This document shows positions 1 to 5,489 of a stretch of DNA of 7,906 nt, in pieces. The DNA lies in NCBI GenBank assembly GCA_002393955.1, contig DGSK01000010.1, forward strand, positions 1 through 7,906, given 5' to 3'. This stretch comes from Lachnospiraceae bacterium UBA4364. Its GTDB lineage: Bacteria; Bacillota; Clostridia; Lachnospirales; Lachnospiraceae. The notes beneath the pieces were generated by a model. That model had not been told where the DNA came from and made no database searches. It saw only the letters and a list, made by a program, of their open reading frames with translations. The first letter of the stretch is position 1, and the number at the start of each line of letters is the position of its first letter. A program made the translations under genes and the position numbers.

Positions 1-229
1 AGGGATCATTTTCTGCCGTGTAGAAACCGCCGGCCATATTAGGACTGTTCCTCAGCATGGTGGCAAATTTAAGCAGATTGAAGGGCTTGCCGCCTTTTCC
101 AATCCTTTCCTGCCTGTAGAATATGTCATGCTCACCGGTGAGCTTCAGGCCGATCATGATGGGAATCATGAAGGGTGTTAACACAATCACTGCCAATAAT
201 GAAAATAATATGTCAAAAAATCTGGTCAC
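1..229 (-). CDS. Undecaprenyl-phosphate sugar-phosphate transferase, 5' part (runs off the window)
   Basis: Seen: the minus strand reads from GTG at 229 to the edge without a stop, about 76 codons. It begins with TRFFDILFSLLAVIVLTP, then a hydrophobic segment (about residues 5-28), then FYRQERIGKGGKPFNLLKF and ATML, and ends with FYTAENDP. Known: this order of one membrane helix, the YRQERIGK motif and a KF(R/A)TM motif marks the bacterial sugar transferase family (PF02397), membrane enzymes that move a sugar-1-phosphate from a UDP-sugar to undecaprenyl phosphate and so start exopolysaccharide, capsule or glycoprotein glycan assembly. The catalytic Asp-Glu region lies beyond the window. Start: a TAA stop lies in frame directly before the GTG, so no longer start is possible. 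AAAGGA at 240-245 is 10 nt upstream and lies inside an insertion-sequence end, so the IS may have replaced the native start region. The sugar cannot be predicted. Confidence 0.88.
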   Translation of the reverse strand, partial: MTRFFDILFSLLAVIVLTPFMIPIMIGLKLTGEHDIFYRQERIGKGGKPFNLLKFATMLRNSPNMAGGFYTAENDP

Positions 230-233
230 TTAT

Positions 234-440
234 AGTCTGTCCTTTTCTATTTCTTCTATGTTGCAAAATCACAACCAAAAAGCCATAGCTCAGCCATACA
301 ATACCATATGGTACTGCGAATACGCTGCCACTATGACCTTCATATCGCTCGGGGAGAATTACTCATCCGCAAGGCTTATTGAATTCTTGTATACAGTATT
401 TCTACAATGGATTATTATACATCAATTTGGCATAAAATTG
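234..440 (-). mobile_element. Decayed insertion-sequence end (copy A), about 200 bp
   Basis: Seen: the stretch matches a second copy near 7120 in the same orientation. Positions 234-250 are identical to 7120-7136 (17 of 17). Positions 265-290 match 7142-7166 with few changes. Positions 414-437 match 7188-7211 at 22 of 24. On the minus strand the last block reads LCQIDV then TAA (417-415), against LCQIYV then TAA in the other copy, so it is the tail of the same transposase gene. Here the frame is closed by a TGA a few codons upstream, so almost no transposase survives. Copy A is longer than copy B: about 106 bp lie between two ACAAT words (298-302 and 404-408), and 9 bp (TTCTTCTAT) are added after 250. 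The 440 boundary is approximate. The sharp 234 end lies 4 nt from the sugar-transferase start codon. Confidence 0.7.
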
Positions 441-453
441 AATATCATAGATA

Positions 454-482
454 CTCCCGAAACCGGTGACCGATTTCGGGAG
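454..482. repeat. Strong hairpin (9-bp stem plus 3-bp inner stem)
   Basis: CTCCCGAAA at 454-462 pairs perfectly with TTTCGGGAG at 474-482. Inside, CGG (464-466) pairs with CCG (470-472) around TGA, with a C/A mismatch between the two stems. It lies 50 nt beyond the stop of the secreted-protein gene and just outside IS copy A. It could terminate that gene's transcript, but neither strand shows a T-run after the stem, so a classical intrinsic terminator is not supported. A second small inverted repeat, ACCGG/CCGGT at 511-524 with a 4-nt loop, lies nearer the stop codon and also lacks a T-run. Confidence 0.5.
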
Positions 483-531
483 CAGATCTTCTAATATGTA
501 TTCCGTTTTAACCGGCAATCCGGTCCCGGCT

Positions 532-1512
532 TTATCTCTTTACGGCTGTCACTTCTTCGTTTTCGCCGGCAACACGCAGGAAACCCGCCCATCCCTTATC
601 ATCAAGGGTGGCCGGCCAATTGAAGCCTGCCGGTGCAGTCAGCGTCCACTTTTCATTCTTATACTCAAAATCAACCTCCAAAGGACTGTCAGGATGCTTC
701 ATAAGCTCAGCTATAAAATACTGGTTAAATGCCGCCGTGCCCTTGGTATCAAGCTTTATTGTCTCGCCGGGCTTTACGCTACCCAGAATCTGCAGGTTCT
801 TGTCGGAAGTTACGGATTCCTTAGCAATAACGGTAATTGTTGACTCATCAACCTTATTGCATCTTGTGCACTTCATGGCATAGGTACCGTCCTGGTTCTC
901 TGTAGCGTTCACAAGGGCTGTCCACTCCCAGTTGTGTGTGTGGTGCTTGTGGGTAGAAGAGGTAGAGGAATCGGAAGATGAGCTGTTGGAAGAAGCGTCA
1001 TCCTTTTTATTGCTACTAGATGGTCCGGAATATGAATATTCTGCCTGATAGTGCATTGCACTTCCACTTATTTCTGCAGTAGTATTTGTCCCCGTTACCC
1101 ATGCCGTATCAAAATACAGGTTACCTACAGACAATGTTGCGCCTTCCTTCATTTCAACTGTAGCGGTTGCGTTCGCATCACCACCCATACCAGGATCACA
1201 AAAATCAGGGCACATTTCATCCAGCTCGTTTGTTCCTTTAAATACAAGCTTGGAAACCCCCGGATATACACTAAATCCCGTAGCAACAATATTGGTAAAC
1301 GTAACTGTTGATCCATCTACATCAATATCATCATATGAACCTGCAATACAAATAATGGCACCTCCAGTGTTCGTATCTGTAACAGATCCATCACTATAAA
1401 CATAATGAAGGTCTGCAGCATTTACACTTGTTTCGTGGCCTGCAAACACACTTACAGCTAAAGCCAGCGCGGTCATTGCCGTAGCAATTCTTTTTAACCA
1501 TTTGTTCTTCAT
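532..1512 (-). CDS. Secreted protein with beta-rich N-terminal domain, Ser/His linker and C-terminal domain; function unknown
   Basis: Seen: 326 residues. Residues 1-32 form a Sec signal peptide: a KNKWLKR basic start, a hydrophobic core at about 9-24, and a likely cleavage near SVNA-AD. Residues 33-160 are rich in Thr, Gly and Val with repeated short strand-like segments and a Cys pair (C101, C105), which suggests a beta-solenoid or adhesin-like fold. Residues 161-187 are a Ser/Asp/Lys low-complexity linker, followed by a His cluster (188-193). Residues 194-225 contain HNWEW, then ATENQDGTYAMKCTRCNK, a His-Trp/DG/CxxC pattern I associate with repeat modules of Clostridia surface proteins. 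The remainder (about 230-326) is unassigned. There is no sorting motif or C-terminal anchor, so it is probably released or held non-covalently. AAAGGAG (1526-1532) lies 13 nt from the ATG, rather far. The upstream region carries the phased box array and hairpins. Confidence 0.8.
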   Translation of the reverse strand: MKNKWLKRIATAMTALALAVSVFAGHETSVNAADLHYVYSDGSVTDTNTGGAIICIAGSYDDIDVDGSTVTFTNIVATGFSVYPGVSKLVFKGTNELDEMCPDFCDPGMGGDANATATVEMKEGATLSVGNLYFDTAWVTGTNTTAEISGSAMHYQAEYSYSGPSSSNKKDDASSNSSSSDSSTSSTHKHHTHNWEWTALVNATENQDGTYAMKCTRCNKVDESTITVIAKESVTSDKNLQILGSVKPGETIKLDTKGTAAFNQYFIAELMKHPDSPLEVDFEYKNEKWTLTAPAGFNWPATLDDKGWAGFLRVAGENEEVTAVKR

Positions 1513-1602
1513 AATTCTCTACTTTCTCCTTTCACACACCTTTTGTACCCTTCGGGGCCTTCGCAGAATTTTAATCAAAACTTTCTACTCACTGTTCCGG
1601 CT

Positions 1603-1655
1603 AGAACGACACTCGCAATTGCATCGGTTCCGGGGCATATGCGAGTCGTCGTTCT
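1603..1655. repeat. Long hairpin, 15 bp with one bulge
   Basis: AGAACGAC at 1603-1610 pairs with GTCGTTCT at 1648-1655, and ACTCGCA at 1611-1617 pairs with TGCGAGT at 1640-1646. C1647 is bulged, and a 22-nt C/G-rich apical part remains. On the minus strand this would sit in the 5' leader of the secreted-protein gene. The structure is equally strong on the plus strand, so the direction of action is open. It is perfect enough to be under selection or recently acquired. Confidence 0.65.
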
Positions 1656-1656
1656 G

Positions 1657-1681
1657 CTTCCCACTGACTGAATGTGGGAAG
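1657..1681. repeat. Perfect 8-bp hairpin adjacent to the longer hairpin
   Basis: CTTCCCAC at 1657-1664 pairs with GTGGGAAG at 1674-1681 around a 9-nt loop. On the plus strand it is followed by TTTTGC, a weak terminator-like tail, but no plus-strand gene ends here. It lies one base from the 15-bp hairpin, so the two may form one folded RNA or one mobile-element end. IS200/IS605-type right ends also combine such hairpins, but I see no tnpA or tnpB remnant to support that. Confidence 0.5.
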
Positions 1682-1834
1682 TTTTGCACAAAAACACGCT
1701 AACCCGCTCTTAAGGGTTTCTTTTACAACACTACAAGGAATATTTTATAGAAATATAAGAAAATTCAACAGTTCACAACTGCGCACGATGCCTATATTGG
1801 TTTACAGAACTGCGTTTCAGTTAACATAACGCCA

Positions 1835-1930
1835 CGATATAATTCTATATAATTCTAACTTTGCTATATAAAGCTATATAATCCTATATAATTCTAACTT
1901 TGCTATATAAAGCTATATAATCCTATATAA
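1835..1930. repeat. Helically phased array of CTATATAA boxes (39-bp tandem repeat)
   Basis: A 39-bp unit occurs twice exactly (1845-1883 and 1884-1922) and a third copy starts at 1923. Each unit holds three CTATATAA octamers. Octamers start at 1845, 1864, 1874, 1884, 1903, 1913 and 1923, with a variant (CGATATAA) at 1835. The spacing is 10, 19, 10, 10, 19, 10, 10, so most boxes face the same side of the helix. The array begins 20 bp beyond the stop codon of the LuxR-type gene and about 330 bp upstream of the secreted-protein start. Likely roles are an operator array for a cooperative regulator or intrinsically bent, easily melted DNA. It is far too short and regular to be coding. Confidence 0.85.
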
Positions 1931-1950
1931 TTCAATTTGCTCACATACAG

Positions 1951-3399
1951 CTATATTGTCTCCCCCTTCTGCATCTCATAGAACTTCCGCAGAAGGCCAA
2001 CTCGCGATTCAGTTCCAGTTTTTTCATATATCGAGGCGATATATTTCTGCAGGAGCCGCCGGGATATGGACAGCTCTGCTGCCATGGCCTCTCCGATAGC
2101 CTCAGTAGTCACGCACTGAATGAATACGTCTTTTTCCCGGTCTGTCAGCCCGTATTCCCCGGCGAAGCGCTCTATCCACTCCTCTTCCGTAAGTTCCGGT
2201 GCTTTTTTCCCGCCCGTCTCCTCATAATCTGACACCGGCTCCCGTTTCTGCCGGAACGCGAGGATAACTATAACGATTATAAGCATCCACAAAAGCGCCG
2301 TAGAAGCGGCAAGGGGAATAATATCCGAAAGCGGCACAGACAACACGCTGACTATCACAGTGACCAAGCTTTCCAGCACCCGGCCAAATCCGGCCCACAG
2401 CCTTGCATATTTTCCGCTCTTCTGCGCTAAACCGATAAAGGCCAGATGGTAGTACGCACTTATTATGCCCAGCCCCAAATAAAACAATGATATGTAAGCC
2501 ACGATGGCAGACCCCGAGGGCTTTTCAAATATCCACAGAAGCTGACTCACAGCTATAACTGGCAGTATGATGAATACCAGTTCCAGCGCATTCCGACGGG
2601 ATATGAACTGTGAGGCAAGACCCGTCAGAAGGTATCCCGCAACAATCAGCAGTCTTGGCCAGGAATAAACTATAGAAGAACCCCCACCGTTATTCCACGC
2701 TATGTCAGTAACCCTGCCATCCACCAGTCCTACAAACATCAGCATGCAGAAAGAAAGCGCGCAAATCCTTGCGATTTCTCTTTTCCGACCATCTGTATCC
2801 GCAGAAGCTGCACCAGCCGGATTCCGAGATGCCCCGTCCGTTCCCCCAGGTCCAGCGTCCGGATTTTTCTCCGCAGTGGAAGTCTCCATGTTTCTTCCCG
2901 TAACATAATCCCCGAGAAATATCATCCCGACAAACAGTATGATTAGCATAACAGGGAATCCGGGCCACGCAGTAATCCCGCGTACCACAAACTGCAGGAG
3001 ATAGGCACCCACGCAGCACATAGTGATTATGAGGCTGCGGTATTTTTCCGTTTTAGTATGCATGGCCAAACGGTAGAGCACCTCGCCACCCATTATCCCG
3101 GCAGCGAACAGTTCCGCAGCAGATCCGGCCATAAACACAACCTGGGACGGTCTGAAAGTAAGTGCCAGTATCCCGGCCGAATAAAGCAGTGTCATCAGGA
3201 CATATAAAAAACGCCGGTTTATCTTTTCCGAAAAAAAGCCATAGAAAAGATATCCGGCAGCCATTGCCAACTCACCCACACAATATATAACATTCAGCCA
3301 TTCATTGGACACCTCCCCGCTCATCCCAACACTGGAATAGCTTTTGGCTGCCAGGCAGATGAACAGGGTCAGAATGGCATATATACAAAACCTAATCAT
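1951..3399 (-). CDS. MFS-like 12-TM membrane protein with C-terminal LuxR-type HTH (membrane one-component regulator)
   Basis: Seen: 482 residues. About 12 hydrophobic segments can be placed (near 3-18, 35-56, 63-82, 88-110, 122-140, 147-165, 210-226, 243-263, 270-290, 297-318, 336-356, 360-382). A Gly/Ala/Asp-rich cytoplasmic loop at 170-205 separates two six-helix halves as in MFS proteins. After a charged linker, residues 417-472 read GLTDREKDVF, then AAELSISRRLLQKYIASIY, then KTGTESRVGLL, the LuxR/GerE helix-turn-helix signature. Known: transporter-like sensors fused to LuxR domains occur in gut Actinobacteria and Clostridia; ligands are mostly unknown. Inference: the membrane part senses or carries a small molecule and the tail controls nearby genes, plausibly the secreted-protein gene and its box array just downstream. 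Start: AAAGGA lies only 3 nt before the ATG, unusually close; the alternative Met26 would remove the first helix. The gene is visibly GC-richer than its neighbours. Confidence 0.87.
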   Translation of the reverse strand: MIRFCIYAILTLFICLAAKSYSSVGMSGEVSNEWLNVIYCVGELAMAAGYLFYGFFSEKINRRFLYVLMTLLYSAGILALTFRPSQVVFMAGSAAELFAAGIMGGEVLYRLAMHTKTEKYRSLIITMCCVGAYLLQFVVRGITAWPGFPVMLIILFVGMIFLGDYVTGRNMETSTAEKNPDAGPGGTDGASRNPAGAASADTDGRKREIARICALSFCMLMFVGLVDGRVTDIAWNNGGGSSIVYSWPRLLIVAGYLLTGLASQFISRRNALELVFIILPVIAVSQLLWIFEKPSGSAIVAYISLFYLGLGIISAYYHLAFIGLAQKSGKYARLWAGFGRVLESLVTVIVSVLSVPLSDIIPLAASTALLWMLIIVIVILAFRQKREPVSDYEETGGKKAPELTEEEWIERFAGEYGLTDREKDVFIQCVTTEAIGEAMAAELSISRRLLQKYIASIYEKTGTESRVGLLRKFYEMQKGETI

Positions 3400-3482
3400 T
3401 CGTCCTTTTAGTCACCTTGATAAAGTGTCCCATTTTCACCTATTATTCTCTATATACCTAAGGGGAGGTTTTATCAATTTTT
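3400..3482 (-). promoter_or_regulatory. Probable promoter/operator region of the LuxR-MFS gene
   Basis: This 83-bp gap contains an 8-bp perfect inverted repeat, TTGATAAA at 3417-3424 and TTTATCAA at 3470-3477. On the minus strand TTGATA (3477-3472) could be a -35 element with ATATAG (3455-3450) as a poor -10 at 16 bp spacing. There is no intrinsic terminator after the upstream methyltransferase gene, so readthrough from it is equally possible. The evidence for a promoter is weak; the inverted repeat is seen directly. Confidence 0.3.
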
Positions 3483-5003
3483 TTATACCTTTCTACACAC
3501 AACACATATCTCTTTTGCTTTTATATCCTTTGCTTCCAACCTGATATCAAAGTGTCCCGCTTGAACATATCTTGCGTCCAATATAGAAAACCCAACTTTC
3601 TCCACCAGATTAGATATTTCCCTAACCGTATACCTTTTATCCCTAATTATGTACTCTGCCGGCAAGCCGTTGTCATTATCAAACTGCTCTTTTCTGTATA
3701 TAAGGCTCCGTTCCGTATCCAATGCCAGATAGTCTGCATCAAAGATAGCTCCGCTTTTCTGCATTGTACTGCTCGGTGACAAATCTACCAATATGTTAGG
3801 CTTACGACGTATTACTCCCTTGTTTTTGTCCTTAATAAGGCTTTCCGTAAGCTCCATGTTCATGACAGATACAATAAGAATACCGTTTCTTTTTAATGAT
3901 TCATAAGCAGACTTAATTATTTTTACATTATCATTCACTTTTGGATATGAACCAACCACATCAAATAAGCAGATGACGGCATCATACTTATTCTTTTCTT
4001 CTAAGTATCTGACATCTCCGCTTACAAAATTCAGATTACTGATATCCTTATTATCATTCTTCGCTTTTTCAAACAGAACAGATGCGTTATCAACAGCGGT
4101 CACTTTGTACCCCTTCTTCGCAAGAGCAACCGCATGTCGGCCGGTTCCACATCCCATATCAAGGATAACGCCATTCTTCGGAACATGCTTTCTTATAAAC
4201 TCGACTTCATTCACAGTTCCCTTCGCCCACTTATGTTCAGCGACATTCATTCTGCCATATGCATCACGAAGAATGTTTTCATACCCCGACATCATTCTAG
4301 TAAAGTGTTTACGGTATTTTTCCGTGTTAATCTTCTGTTCCTTGAATGTAAATGCCAGCCATTCATATCCCGGTTGCAACTCTCCAAGATACTCTTCGCA
4401 TTCCATGTCCTTAGAATAATCAGAATTGTCTGCAAAAAAAGCAGTATCTACCTGAGACACTTTGTTGCCGACCAGATAGGCATCGTCCCTTACAAATGTG
4501 GTATCCTTTCCAATCATTCTGATTGCATCAATATTTTTACTGATAAATCTGGTATTACATTTGCGGAAAGTGGCACTTTCCAGTGTTTTTACCGTACATG
4601 GATTGGCTGACGCTAACCCCCAGGCAAAATCATCAGAAAAACCCCATATAGAATGAAGAAGGGTACTTGCTATTCCTCTACGACGGTACTGACGGTCTAC
4701 AACAAGCTGCAGAACCCATGTCATCGTACCATAGGGTTCATACCTGCGTCGGATATACCAGGCATGCCCCACCTGTTTATCACCATCCATAGCGCGCACG
4801 AGAAAAAAACCGTCTTTGCAGTATTTTTCACGGTAATGCTTTACGCCCATCCGTATCTGCTCACCGGGCCTAATCGGTGAATTCATGTCATACATACCGT
4901 AGGATGTACTGAACAGATCTGAACAGGCTTTTATATCCGCCTCTGTAAGATCCGTGGATTTTCGGCTTTCATATCTGATTATATCCATGCTACTCGATTC
5001 CAT
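3483..5003 (-). CDS. Bifunctional GNAT acetyltransferase / class I SAM-dependent methyltransferase
   Basis: Seen: 506 residues. The N-terminal half holds a GNAT fold: strand-like LQLVVD at 98-103 leads into the acetyl-CoA pyrophosphate loop RQYRRRGIA (104-112) and helix STLLHSIW. The C-terminal half (about 240-506) is a Rossmann methyltransferase: motif I ILDMGCGTGRHAVAL (280-294), acidic end of strand 2 at D305 (VTAVDN), GDVRYL at 329-334, and YDAVICLFDVVGSY (340-353). The segment between them, about residues 155-235, is unassigned. Known: both families modify small molecules, peptides, proteins or RNA; the fusion suggests two modifications of one substrate, which I cannot name. Start: the first ATG (5003) lacks a good ribosome binding site; Met6 (4988) is an alternative and fits the GNAT start better. 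Both starts lie inside the upstream 31-codon ORF, suggesting coupled translation. Confidence 0.88.
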   Translation of the reverse strand: MESSSMDIIRYESRKSTDLTEADIKACSDLFSTSYGMYDMNSPIRPGEQIRMGVKHYREKYCKDGFFLVRAMDGDKQVGHAWYIRRRYEPYGTMTWVLQLVVDRQYRRRGIASTLLHSIWGFSDDFAWGLASANPCTVKTLESATFRKCNTRFISKNIDAIRMIGKDTTFVRDDAYLVGNKVSQVDTAFFADNSDYSKDMECEEYLGELQPGYEWLAFTFKEQKINTEKYRKHFTRMMSGYENILRDAYGRMNVAEHKWAKGTVNEVEFIRKHVPKNGVILDMGCGTGRHAVALAKKGYKVTAVDNASVLFEKAKNDNKDISNLNFVSGDVRYLEEKNKYDAVICLFDVVGSYPKVNDNVKIIKSAYESLKRNGILIVSVMNMELTESLIKDKNKGVIRRKPNILVDLSPSSTMQKSGAIFDADYLALDTERSLIYRKEQFDNDNGLPAEYIIRDKRYTVREISNLVEKVGFSILDARYVQAGHFDIRLEAKDIKAKEICVVCRKV

Positions 5004-5074
5004 AACTCAATTACATTCTTCAAATTTGCCATTCTTACACCCCACACAGCCTCCAGGGTGGCCTTCAGGTTCAT
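4979..5074 (-). CDS. Candidate 31-aa small ORF linking the 103-aa gene to the GNAT-methyltransferase gene
   Basis: The ORF starts at ATG 5074-5072, whose last two bases are part of the TGA stop of the 103-aa gene (ATGA overlap), and ends at TAA 4981-4979, inside the beginning of the GNAT-methyltransferase gene. The product would be MNLKATLEAVWGVR followed by MANLKNVIELWNRVAWI: amphipathic, with three Trp and no known motif. No ribosome binding site is needed if translation is coupled. It may be a real small protein, a coupling device that carries ribosomes to the next start, or chance. Both gene junctions are explained by this one frame, which favours meaning over chance, but there is no homology evidence. 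Confidence 0.35.
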   Translation of the reverse strand: MNLKATLEAVWGVRMANLKNVIELWNRVAWI

Positions 5075-5382
5075 CTATATAATAAATAATTATAAATCAA
5101 TTCAGCATAAAAACACAGCCTCGTGATATTTACATCGTTAGTAAATTCAAATCCATTAGCTTCTTCATAATGAACAATCAGTTGGTCCAGCCTCCGCAGA
5201 ATCGCATCATTATTCAGATCAATCGGCACATAAATCCGAACATTATCATCGTTATTATCCGGTTCCGGAGCTATATGATAATCCGGAAGTGTTTTATCGA
5301 TAAGCCATGGCTCATTGACATATAAAGGGGATTTATCCTTTGGTATTGGATATCTCCTCTGTGCTTCTCCCCATATCCACAT
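5071..5382 (-). CDS. 103-aa protein of unknown function
   Basis: Seen: an acidic, aromatic-rich protein with no signal peptide or membrane segment. A Trp/Pro-rich N-terminus (MWIWGEAQRRYPIPKDKSP) precedes an acidic turn (about 41-47) and a probable alpha-helical C-terminal half containing VRIYVPIDLNNDAILRRLDQ (48-67) and ending in RLCFYAELIYNYLLYR. I recall IYVPLD...ILRRLD...HY-like segments in small proteins on clostridial mobile elements, but this is memory, not a search. AGAGG lies 9 nt before the ATG. The gene lies 107 nt after the ATPase-nuclease and overlaps the next small ORF by ATGA, so it probably belongs to one transcript with both. An accessory or partner role for the ATPase or the acetyltransferase-methyltransferase is possible but unproven. 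Confidence 0.62.
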   Translation of the reverse strand: MWIWGEAQRRYPIPKDKSPLYVNEPWLIDKTLPDYHIAPEPDNNDDNVRIYVPIDLNNDAILRRLDQLIVHYEEANGFEFTNDVNITRLCFYAELIYNYLLYR

Positions 5383-5489
5383 AACGATTTACCTCTTCGC
5401 TGGTACATGACGACTACAAGCCCTCCGTGATGAGCACTTTCCTTACCTTCACAACAGAGACGTGTGTCTGCTCAATAGGCAGCCACCCA

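Larger units (their letters stand above)
1513..1950. other. 438-bp gene-free region upstream of the secreted-protein gene
   Basis: No convincing gene lies here on either strand. From the secreted-protein start upward the region holds its ribosome binding site (1526-1532), a 15-bp bulged hairpin (1603-1655), an 8-bp perfect hairpin (1657-1681), a small AACCC/GGGTT hairpin followed by TTTCTTTT on the plus strand (1701-1726), an A/T-rich stretch, and the CTATATAA array (1835-1930). On the minus strand TTGAAT and TATAAA in the A/T-rich stretch near 1740-1770 are spaced too closely for a standard promoter, so I do not call one. I could not match the hairpins to a riboswitch class I know. The length and structure suggest a regulated or long leader for the secreted-protein gene. 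Confidence 0.6.

Noticed and set aside
1502..1702. Plus-strand ORFs throughout the window, for example 66 residues at 1502-1702 and 158 residues at 4134-4610
   Set aside because: They lie opposite strong minus-strand genes or hairpins, have no ribosome binding sites I can see and no recognisable domains.
1513..1740. Known riboswitch in the secreted-protein leader
   Set aside because: Compared by eye with c-di-GMP-I and II, cobalamin, THF, glycine and ZTP consensus elements; none fits. Kept only as unassigned structure.
3421..3558. AAAGTGTCCC present at both about 3423 and 3549 as a possible operator pair
   Set aside because: The second copy encodes GHF in the methyltransferase (QAGHFDI), so it is constrained by coding; a 10-bp match is weak evidence.
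5383..5489. Short frames between the ATPase-nuclease and the 103-aa gene, including a 13-codon ORF starting at a TAATG overlap with the ATPase stop, and a VKVRKVLITEGL stretch
   Set aside because: They are very short, use no conserved motif, and the 103-aa gene has its own ribosome binding site. They are likely chance.
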